Source of the DNA: Hypomyces perniciosus
Taxonomy: Eukaryota; Ascomycota; Sordariomycetes; Hypocreales; Hypocreaceae
Assembly (NCBI GenBank): GCA_008477525.1
Contig: SPDT01000004.1
Span: 3,968,001 to 4,032,000, forward strand
Direction of reading: 5' to 3'
DNA: 64,000 nucleotides
The notes beneath the pieces were generated by a model that was not told the DNA's origin, did not search any database, and was given only the letters and a program-made list of their open reading frames with translations. The translations under genes and the position numbers were made by a program. Shown one piece after another: positions 11,679 through 21,102 of the stretch (positions are counted from its first letter, which is position 1; each line of letters starts with the position of its first letter).

Positions 11679-11890
11679 TGTCGGGGGTAACTGATATACC
11701 CAACGCATCTGCATTTCTTTACTAGCTTACCTGAGAAAAGTCGGCTGCTTATTTAAGCAGCTACTGTATTAGGAAGGCGATAAAGTATAAAGACATACAG
11801 ATAGTGGTTCTGTCAGGAGTGCGGTTCCCGCGCTCTATACCAGTCGTTGTGTGTGTGTGTGTGTGTGTGTGTGTCATTTCCTCCTCGACA
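11679..11890 (+). repeat. LTR-like repeat, copy 1 (internally deleted)
   Basis: Begins TGTCGGGGGTAACTG and ends CTCGACA, so the 5-bp termini TGTCG and CGACA are inverted as in LTRs. Its first ~125 bp match copy 2 (15886..16272) with mostly C/T and G/A differences, and its last ~75 bp (GGTTCCCGCGCTC then a GT-microsatellite and CATTTCCTCCT) match the end of copy 2. About 175 bp present in copy 2 is missing. No 5-bp target duplication is evident, so the boundaries are provisional. Confidence 0.6.
11848..11875. repeat. GT dinucleotide microsatellite
   Basis: An uninterrupted run of about 14 GT units within the LTR-like copy. The same position carries an interrupted GT run in copies 2 (16206-16256) and 3 (63370-63400). 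Confidence 0.9.
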
Positions 11891-13553
11891 AACTGTCTTG
11901 GATTGTGTTGATGCCAAGAACCCGATGGCGGTTAATAGACGCCCTGTATTCTACGTATTATGCTTCAATTGGCGGAGTTGAACTGGGATTACATCACGAC
12001 ATTTCTCGGCCCAGATTCAGTATTCTTCAGGGCGGTTAGTGTCCATCTCGGACTGCGCCACATCTCTCGGTCAGGCTCCGACCCGCTGCGGAAGATTGTG
12101 AGATGATCCTATTGGAGTGTCAATTTTGACAGATCAGTTTATTGATCTGACTGCCAATGGAACCTTGCCGTGTGTACGGAGTAGAGGTACATATCTAGGC
12201 ACTGCATTAACTTGATGGACGGATAAGGCTGGGCCTTATGCAGCACTAAGGTAAAGCATACGGAGTATGTATAAAATACCGATAACCGAATAAGGTCAAT
12301 AAGTAAGCCCTAAAACATGTCTTACATTGTCGGTCAGTTTAGTATGTATATTAACGCGCGTCACTTACTATTACCTATTGGAGTAAAACAGTCTAACTCT
12401 GACGACGAGCAACACCTTGTTTTGAAGGGTGCTACCTCATGTAGTCGGCCGTCTCGAATGGTTGGGTCAGACAAGGAGGAGTGGGAGAAGAGGTCTGGGT
12501 AGAGGGCCGAGGAGAGAGTAGCTCAGTGGATAACGATTACTGGAGCTGATGGCCAGACGTCCGATTGTCTAACAGCGTTGAGGAAGCTGTTGGCCCAGAA
12601 TTGAGCGAGTGGAACTATGCTTCCATGTCTCGCAACTGTTAGATCCCCATCTGGCTAGAAACAGGGAAGAAGCTGTATGAAGTCTCTCTGAAACAAATTC
12701 CAGGCATGAAGTCGAGCGACAGCGCCACCATGGCTTGCCTGAAATCACTAGGGATGACCAGGTCGAGTGACCAGTACCCCATCTTCACACATGAGGTCAA
12801 ATAGAGACCTCAGATTCGAGGCGCGCGTGCTCTTTCTGCTCAAGTTTTGTGACTATGCACCCATCGCGTAACGCTGTTACGTAGTCAGTCTAAACACATC
12901 ACAACAATAGAGCATTCTGGGCACTTGAATTTCTGTTCTATTACACCATGTCTGTTGACCTGCTTCCTCCATCATAATAGGTTTCCTTCCCAGCCCTTTG
13001 ATCATAGAAAAGAAACGAGGCGCGTTCTGTCTCAAGTCTCAGACAACAAAAAGCTCCCTTGCATACCTAATTCCTAATCATTCCGACGATAAGACCGTTA
13101 TGCGACAGCACCGCAACATCGGAGATTCAGAGGAGCTCATCCCAGAGTTTTGGCAAATCATATGCTAATGTATTCCTGCAGACGGATTCCTTAATAAGTC
13201 TATCATGAAGATCAATTTCCTTATCCATAAGGGGCCAATAAATTATATTCAGCTATGTAGTCACAATGTCCGCTCTCTTTCATCAGTTATTTGTGTTTAA
13301 GTAGCGGCTTTCCCCCACCAAGCCGTTATCAGCAAGATTGCCGAAAAGTCCCAATTCAATCTTTGTTTTGGTTATTCATGCGACCCTATATTGTCATCTG
13401 TTGATTGATAGAGGGTATCACTAGCAGGTATACCGTATAGAGAACTTTACTCTGATCGGTAGAGCTGCAAAAACTTTTCTCACACAAATCTATATTGCCT
13501 CCCGGCCCCTTTCCCATGTTCTAGAAGGCTTCAATCAAGAGAGTCTTCAAAGC
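11891..13553. other. Intergenic, AT-rich, no gene seen
   Basis: Two exact TACGGAGTA motifs occur at 12175 and 12259. A segment near 12520 resembles a tRNA A box but lacks a B box. No coding signal is convincing. Confidence 0.5.
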
Positions 13554-15122
13554 ATGGCTGCTACGCTCCACAACCAGGTCCGGCATGGTCCCTATGAGTC
13601 TCAGGAGATATCGACCCTTGAGCAATGCATGTCCTCCGTCGGGCCAGACGACTCGTATCAGCTGGGATTGTACCGTCAACACATAGAATCATTCTATACA
13701 ACCCGCCTCAGATGTATCGCAGCACAACCACGCCTTCCAGGATGCGTCTACTGTCTCGGACAGAAAATTCCATGCGGACAGACATGGGCAAGTATCACGA
13801 AATCTGTCCGACTTCTCAACAGACGTTCGGGTATGCCTGACTCCGTAACCGGCTTTGCAAATTACTTAAGAATTGCTTTATCCCTTGACCTATGCTACGT
13901 GGAAGCTCGCGAAGCGATTGACAGCCTCGACTTTCTCGTCGATGACGACTTCACAGGACTGCAACAACGCTTGAAGACGTTGAAGTTTAGGGGCAACACG
14001 ACAGTCCAGGCTCTTCTCCACGGGGCAACATCTGAGATGTGGTTTTGTATTGAGAAACCTCGGGAGTCAATCGGAATCCACACCGTTGAGAAGACGCGAG
14101 AGATGTATTCCAGTTTAGCAGCATCTCTCGCTGATAGCCCGGGACCTGACCCGACTCGCCCGCTTCCCCTTCTCAGAAATGCTGGCAGTCTACAATTCTC
14201 TGGTGATATCACTTTTGCCACGCTCATGCTTGGCAACTGTTACTTTGGGGAATATATCCCTTCCTCGATCCCTCTAGTCCTGGAAATATTTGCTGCGTGG
14301 CTTCCCTCGCGTCAATCAGATTTCTATGAGTGTTTTGTGCCTACGAATCATTTATATGTTGGCACTGGCCTGTATAATTGCCGTGACGAGTTGGAAGCAT
14401 ACAACGCACGCGGAATTGTCCACTTCACGACTCGAAAAATCATACCTAGACTTCGTCGCCCCTATCCCCTGGATATCAGCTCGTTCCGCGATATCATGGT
14501 GTTTCGAAGCCAAATGTTGGTTTCAGACTCTGTATCTCGCGACAACCGCGACATATCCGCCTTTATGCAGACGGCTGCACAACTTGCCTCGTTGACTCTT
14601 CCCTCGGATGCCGGCGACTTATGGTCCGGACTACCGCTCGTTGAACTTGGTCGGGTTGACCTATACATACGACAAGTGAAGCACCTCACTATCTGCACAC
14701 AGGGTGCTCGCAACATGTCCATAATTTTCAGTCTCTTGTACGCTATAACAAGCCCGCGACACAATACTCGTCTACGTGGGCGAGTATCGCCCGACTTCGA
14801 GGAGTCAATCAGTTGCTGTCCCGCCCCTTTCTGCGGCGATGATGCCCCGCCGTGCGGGCTCGATAGGGACTTGCCAACCTCACGCGGCTCCGCGCAGAAC
14901 CCATTGAGGCTCGTACTAGAGGCAGTCATTCAAGAAGGATTGAGTGCTGAGGAATGGCAGGCTGGTATTGACAAGCGAGTACGTCTGTGCCATGAGTGGT
15001 CCTGCGGACTACACCCCGAGCTAGGAGAGTATAACCCAATCGTGGCGGCGATTGACGTGGCTCCGATGTGTCTTCGAATCATAAGACGGGTAGTTCAACT
15101 CATTCCAGGTTCAGCACCATAA
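13554..15122 (+). CDS. Intronless 522-aa protein of unknown function
   Basis: A single uninterrupted frame starting at AGCATGG (13554) and ending TAA. The length without introns, balanced amino-acid use and higher GC than the flanks support a real gene. I recognise no domain. Visible features: a Cys pair in CVYCLGQKIPCG (about residues 65-76), a long mixed helix/strand region, a Cys-containing SCCPAPFCGDDAPPCG stretch near residue 427, and a C-terminal region with WSCGLHPELGEYNP followed by a hydrophobic-basic end (CLRIIRRVVQLIP). No signal peptide and no clear membrane helix. It stands alone, with about 2.3 kb to the gene on its left and an LTR-like repeat on its right, so it may be lineage-specific or acquired. 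Other possibilities are a decayed element protein or a fungal orphan with no relatives. Confidence 0.6.
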   Translation: MAATLHNQVRHGPYESQEISTLEQCMSSVGPDDSYQLGLYRQHIESFYTTRLRCIAAQPRLPGCVYCLGQKIPCGQTWASITKSVRLLNRRSGMPDSVTGFANYLRIALSLDLCYVEAREAIDSLDFLVDDDFTGLQQRLKTLKFRGNTTVQALLHGATSEMWFCIEKPRESIGIHTVEKTREMYSSLAASLADSPGPDPTRPLPLLRNAGSLQFSGDITFATLMLGNCYFGEYIPSSIPLVLEIFAAWLPSRQSDFYECFVPTNHLYVGTGLYNCRDELEAYNARGIVHFTTRKIIPRLRRPYPLDISSFRDIMVFRSQMLVSDSVSRDNRDISAFMQTAAQLASLTLPSDAGDLWSGLPLVELGRVDLYIRQVKHLTICTQGARNMSIIFSLLYAITSPRHNTRLRGRVSPDFEESISCCPAPFCGDDAPPCGLDRDLPTSRGSAQNPLRLVLEAVIQEGLSAEEWQAGIDKRVRLCHEWSCGLHPELGEYNPIVAAIDVAPMCLRIIRRVVQLIPGSAP

Positions 15123-15885
15123 ACATAGGGTGGTGATCAACTAGATTAAATCCACCGCTGTGGTCGCAGGCTTACACTCGTCGGGTCGTATGGAAGAGGG
15201 TATAAGGAACTGTTGTCGCTCTTTGGAGATATCACAACCTTTGTTGTACATCACATTCATTATGTTTCATATCATTAAATTGACGATCTTTGACTTTCTC
15301 CATTTTCACGCTGTATAGTATGTATTTTACCACCTTTTGACTGAGTGTTGTCTAATTTTATGATGCAGTCAAAATCCTTTTCTATCTACTCACCATAAAC
15401 CAAGAACACCCCATCATTGAAGTGCTATTCAGTTGTTGTAGTATTTACATGTACTAAGGTATATGCTGTAACAAGAAAAAAGACGACGAGCTGAAGTTCT
15501 ATCCGCTCAGAGAACCCACCGGGTCATGCCTTGGGGATCAACTAAGGGACTCGTCATCACCTTCACCTTCATCTTTCATCCTTGTATCGTATATAATAGG
15601 ATGCCTCCAGTTTTCCGGGGCTCATCTTACGCTGTTCCATCACACTCCGCTCGAGATTTTATTTCGATTACTCATATTTTCATAGCCCACTCCACAATAG
15701 ATGGATTTTCTGTCTTACTTTGACCATGTCGACTAAAATGAATCTTAAAAAACAATATGAGGATCGGGAGAACGTATTGGTGAGCACCGGCGTGCTACGC
15801 CCATGCCTGTCATCGTCTGTGGAGTTCACAGTACATGATCCTGTATGTTAGGATCACCTTGGAAACATCTACACGCCATATGCTT
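15123..15885. other. Intergenic, no gene seen
   Basis: AT-rich 3' flank of the 522-aa gene; I see no coding or RNA signal. Confidence 0.5.
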
Positions 15886-16272
15886 TGTCGGGGGTAACTG
15901 ACATACCCAACGCACTTGCATTTCTTTATTAGCTTACCCGAGAAAAGTTGGCTGCTTATTTAAGCAGTTACTGTATTAAGAAGGCGATAGAGTATAAAGG
16001 CATACATATAGACCTAGTTTAATAAACACAACCTTCTTCCCCCTTCAATATATAACCCCACCTGTAGCTTTTACAGTTGATAAAGCATATGGAGGTAGCC
16101 GTTGGTTGCTTTCGGCTGCTGGCATTATGATCAAATGATCCGCAGTATCTTTTAGTCCCTATATTATCCAATTGCCGCTTCGTGGTTCTGTCTAGAGCGC
16201 GGTTCCCGCGCTCGATACCGGTTGTTGTGTGTGTGTATGTGTGTGTTTGGGTGTGTCATTTCCTCCTCAACA
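15886..16272 (+). repeat. LTR-like repeat, copy 2 (longest copy)
   Basis: Begins TGTCGGGGGTAACTGACATA and ends CTCAACA. It contains an inverted CTGCTTATTTAAGCAG, an AACACAACCTTCTTCCCCCTT tract also recognisable in copy 3, and a degenerate GT-run near its end. Against copy 1 nearly all substitutions in the first ~125 bp are transitions, as expected after RIP. The terminal TG..CA structure and the 387-bp length fit a solo LTR; no target duplication is visible and no retrotransposon internal region is attached. The guanylate kinase-like pseudogene begins two bases after its end. Confidence 0.6.
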
Positions 16273-16274
16273 AA

Positions 16275-16811
16275 ATGCCATCACAGCCCTTCCTCCTGAG
16301 CGCCACCCATTGTCATTTCCGAACCCTCGGGCGTCGGCAAGAGCACACTTTGTCAAAGGCTTTTAGATCTACACTTAGGGACATTCGCAGTAGTCGTATC
16401 CAATTCAACTCGCAAGCCGCGACGAGGAGAGGTTGAGAGCATGACCTATTACTACACTCCACGAGAAAAATTGGAGTATCTTATTACCGAAGATACTTTC
16501 ATAGAGTATGCGGAGTTCAATGGCGACTTGTATGGCACCAGCAAACAGATAATCATCAACCAGCGGCAAAAAGTTCTATAGTTTGCTCGATATTGAGATG
16601 GAAGGTGTCAAGCAGTTGAAAGAGGGACAGTTAAAGGTAGACTCTCAGATTGACCCGCGATTTTGTTTGCATTAAGCCTTTGGGTTTCATGGTGCTTGAG
16701 ACGCGACTCCGGGGGTGTGGCATCGAGGATGATGAGAGCACCCTGAAAAGGCTTGCTCAGGCTAGAGCAGGGATTGACTACGCCGAAACAGATGTGCGCG
16801 ATGAGCAGTAA
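16275..16811 (+). pseudogene. Guanylate kinase pseudogene
   Basis: The sequence reads as a guanylate kinase in pieces across frames. It shows an ATG at 16275, then after a shift the P-loop segment (SEPSGVGKSTL, normally SGPSGVGKST), the STRKPRRGE GMP-binding region, YYYTPREKLEYL, FNGDLYGTS, then a TAG. In a second frame come LLDIEMEGVKQLKE, and in a third PLGFMVLETRLRG and LAQARAGIDYAETD, before a TAA. At least three frame changes and one stop mean it cannot encode an active kinase. No intron is apparent. The true enzyme phosphorylates GMP to GDP and is a single-copy housekeeping gene, so this is a duplicated or retro-copied fragment next to an LTR-like repeat. The C-terminal end of the family is absent. 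Confidence 0.8.
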
Positions 16812-19800
16812 ACCCCAGTCCAGGGTCTTGCCTACTTTACCAGCTATCTCTTCCCAATGGCAAGTCTGCTTAAAGGGTGTTGACATATTTTGAGCAATTC
16901 TGATACGTCTGGTGGATTTGAGGTCTCGAGACTTCTATTACAGCGCTAGAACGGCTGTTGAAACGGTTGAACAAGGCGAGCGGCTTTGGAATCACATTGT
17001 AATTATTTCCCGAACGTCGCATGAATGAATGAAGGCTATTATTCCTTTATTCCCTTGCGGGTCATATGTCTATGACTACCGGATATAAGTGGACTGGTAC
17101 CGGAGGCTCCGGATGCGGACCATGGTGGATCGGAGCCAAATCGGTAGCTTCTGTTGCTTTTCTCGGGCATACCCGCCATCGGCTTGTCGGGAATACAAGT
17201 GGGAGCGAGCATGTGGCATATGGAATTAGCTGCCGGCTGGAGAGCAAACAGCGAGTCAAGATCGCATGGCGCTGTGATCCGTTACTTGTGCATGTCGCAC
17301 CTCGAGCTCGCATCGGGAATATCGAACAATTTTCGCGTGGCCGAATCCGTGGTGCTATGTGTGTATGAGGTTGCGTGCATATCGACGTGATGCAATACTG
17401 TTTGGCCCTGCGTCATGCTAGTAGATCATGTCTTGGACCCTGAGCCATCAGTGACAGAACTGGTTGCCACAGCCGTCTGACAAGCCCAAACTTAATCGAC
17501 TCAGAACGGAGATGGCCGATTTTCGGAGCATAGCATCGAGATCTCTGATGGTGACTGTACGTAGTCTGGGCATTTACGGTAGTCACACGGAGTACAAATG
17601 GATACTATCGTTGATGGCAATTGAAGGTCGAAGAATCGCACAATGGCGCATTAATAGTCGCAATAACACTACGGAGTATCCGAGGCTCAGCCCACGCCGT
17701 GAGGCTTGTTCCTACATGGTGAGGCGAAAAGTGTCCAACATAGACGTACGCCCTGCGACTAACACAGTGACATGGCATCACGATGCAGTCATCTCCGGCA
17801 TGGCCACGTGTGCCAATTTTCAGGGGAACGCCTCAGACAGATTGATGTTGACCGTTGCGTAAAACAGTGTGGAAATTTCCCCACGCGCATAAAAACTCAA
17901 TGGGTTTTTTTTTTTTTTTTTTTTTTTTGGCGCTGAGAAACAAGGCTCTGAATATGTGTATGTGGGATGACCTCATCGGCGTTGATCGGTCGGTACGAAG
18001 TACTTCCGTGGTCAACGGTTTCTTGTGGATTCGCAAGTTGATCTGTCATTCTATAGTAATGAGAAGATGATTTTTTTTCTTTCTCAATACGCGTCGTAGT
18101 GGCTGAGTCAAGCGGGCGTTTGAAGAAAAACGGTCAGACATTGATCCTCTTGGTGAATGATGATCTACTATTACTCGTACATAGATAGATGGTCAATCTA
18201 GAACGAGGCCGTTGGAACCAACCGACATATTCCGGCAGATCCGGAGATTCAAAGTTCCGACAGTGCCGGCGGAGCTATTGAGCCGATTTTGTACACCGTG
18301 AAAAGTCCGATGGAAGATGCCGAATTGGAGCCAACAATGTTTTTGATGCTACGGTAGAACGTACTCTGTGCTTCGGTCTACATATGAATGCCCGAGATGG
18401 TAGACGAGCAAACCCGGAAGAGTCATGGAAAAGAAAAATCCACAGTGGATGACATCTTCGCGTGGGCATAATGGCCGCAGATGAAAGAGACTTCTTTCTT
18501 GGCATTCCAATCCTGTGGGACTAATGCAATGGGATATGCTGAGATAGGAATGGCTGTGTTGGTGACGCTTCCGCAGCAAATACCTGTTCATACAAAACAA
18601 TTTCATATTTGTTTGGGGTTCATGGTTAATGCCAGATAACGGAGTAGCATTCAGGCTTATGTGTCCAACTCGGAACGCATGGGGGACGATTGGTACGAAG
18701 TACATACATGCTTTGCACATGTTCGCATTTCATGGCTTGTGCATGGCTTCGTGGCGTCCAGTGGTGGTGATGGCGATGGGGCTATTGAAGTGTTGGCATT
18801 GCAGATGACTGCATTTGGGCCTAGCTGGTTTTGGCAGCACAGAGGGAGGGCGAAGGTGTTGTTGTCTTGGATGCGCTCAGAGGTTTCACTTGGGTCATGC
18901 ATGGTTGAGGGACTTGTTTGAATGCTTTACTCGTAAGTTATGTCTTGGTTTTTTTATTGTTGTCGAGGTAACAGGGCGTCCACTGTAGTACTCTGTTCAA
19001 AGCACGGCATACATATGGGGCATGGGGATATATCGACGTCATAAGTCCATGGCGGTAGTATAGCATTATGTGAGCGCACTACGGAGTACTTCGCACTCGC
19101 ACGCACGGTTCTCGAATGACATTGCCCGTTCGAAGTAGTCTTCTACTAAATACACACACTACATGCTTCGTACTACTGCTACTAGTATTATCCACAACTC
19201 ATTGGACGTCTGCTGTGGGGAGAGGAGAAGGGAGAGAGTTGGGAGCGAGCGTTGCCAAAGGACGGACCGCAGCAATTCGGGCCCAAAAAGTAGCAGGGGT
19301 TCTAGACTGGCCGGTGACGTCGATCTCGATTCCCCCAAGAAAGCGTGGAGAATACGAAGTACTTTGCTGAGATTGTTTCAATGACTGAACTCTCTTTGCC
19401 GCGGTGTCTCATTTGGCCGATATGCTAACAATTCATCCGTTCCGAAGAAACCCCCTCTGAGATGCTCTTTTTTTTTTTTTTTTTTTTTTAACTCTTTTAA
19501 CCTTTAGCCATGTTCGTTTGGGAACTAAACACGTGAGGCCGGCATTCAAATCCGAGCCTAGTCCGCAGAAGCCGGGCTGGAGAGAGAGATGAAGAGGAGA
19601 GATGGATGGATCAGAAGTCAGAAGAAGGCCGGCCCATGAATTACGTAGTAGTGCGCCGACTTTGCCCCGGACGCATCCGTCTGTCTGTCTGGAGGAGTCT
19701 GTACTCCGTAGTCTTAAAATCTTGGAATGAATCCCTGCTCACTGCCTCACTCATTTACTCCAACAACAAACCGCTGCTTTTTACTACGGCTACTAGGCCA

Positions 19801-20344
19801 TGACGGGCCAGTAGTGGAAGCAATACGAAGTACATAGCAATTGGAATTTCCTTTTTTCTCCCTCCCTCCCTCTTCATCATCTCGATATCTATTTATTATC
19901 TTCTGGCCCCGACCGGCAGGCAATCTCACTTCGCGAGACATACAAAATAAACACACACAACACACATACTAACCCCCCGCCTCGCCTCCCCCTCCCCCCT
20001 CGTCGTCGTCCTGTCCGAATGACGTTGACGTGATCCGCCTGCGGTTCGTTTGCTCGCTCACACGCTGCTGCTTGCCCAGCCTCCAGCTCCATCGCCATCT
20101 CCGGGTGCAGCATCCAGGGCGATCAATAAAAAAAAAAGGGGACCAATCTCGCGCAGTCTGTCGCCAGCCAGCACAGCCCGCCTGCTCGAAGTCATAGGTA
20201 CGTTCGTTCGTGTGCGGTTCGCATGATATGATGATGGGATGGGATAGGTGGAACAGAGGGGACCAGACAGACGAACCGACGTATGATGGATTGAAACGTA
20301 TCGGCACAGCATTTGATGGGCTTCAATTTGCTATTACACTGCAC
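16812..20344. other. Gene-poor stretch with homopolymers and dispersed motif
   Basis: No supported gene. It holds two long T runs (17905-17928 and 19468-19489) and seven exact TACGRAGTA motifs on either strand (17670, 17994, 18693, 19080, 19353, 19702, 19824). Frames of 60-132 codons here lack domains or splice partners. Confidence 0.5.
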
Positions 20345-21102
20345 ACCATTGCTGCACAATGCACACAGCGTCCCCACCCTCCCCTCTCGCTCGTTATCTC
20401 TCTCTCTCTCTTTCTCTTTTTTTTTTTTTTTTTTTTTGCCTCTCTGCGTCTCTGCGCCTCTGCTCTCCTTTTTTTGCTCGTTTGTCTTGTCCGCTTTCAG
20501 GGCTCTCTAGTGGGTTTAGTGGCCCAACACAGCGTCACCGCCCTTCGACGTGTCCAGCCTGCATTTGCGCGATCGGGACAAGCCTCGTCAGAGCTCCCAC
20601 TCCATTACAAACAACAACAAACCGCTATCATATATCCGATCCAATCTTTCCTCTCGCCTCACCCAATCCAGTCCAATCCTTTTTCGTCCTCATTGCTGCC
20701 CAATTACCATCCTTTGCATCCGTTTTCTTGCTGCTTTGCTACCCCTCCCTCCCTCTTTTTCTTTGTTGGCGGCCTGTCTGGGCTTGTCTAGTCTTGATCT
20801 TGGTCTCTTTTCTCTCCCTCTCTCGACAACGCATCCATCCGTCCATTAATATCATCACATCACCGTTACGGCGTGTTTTCCATGCTCTATGCACCGTAGC
20901 AAAACCCCTTCGCCCTTCACCGCCGCATATCACAGCCCCTTTCGACCTGAACCACCTCCACTAGGCGTCTTTCATTATCGATATGGCGGTCTAGCCACCC
21001 TGCCCATGTCTCTTCCCGTTCCCGTATAGCAGAATATCCCGCCTTTCCTTTTCCTATCTCCCTGCCCGAGCAACAGCCCAAACGAGCCCATCCACAACAA
21101 AC
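20345..21102 (+). promoter_or_regulatory. Pyrimidine-rich promoter / long 5' leader of the arrestin-domain gene
   Basis: A strongly C/T-biased + strand with CT runs, a T16-type tract near 20420 and many CCCTCC/TTTCTC blocks leads to the ATG at 21103. Such pyrimidine tracts are common upstream of fungal transcription starts. Exact start site and any upstream ORFs cannot be fixed from sequence. Confidence 0.5.

Noticed and set aside
12515..12600. tRNA-like TAGCTCAGTGGATAACG
   Set aside because: Resembles a D-arm but there is no GGTTCRA box at the right spacing and no cloverleaf.
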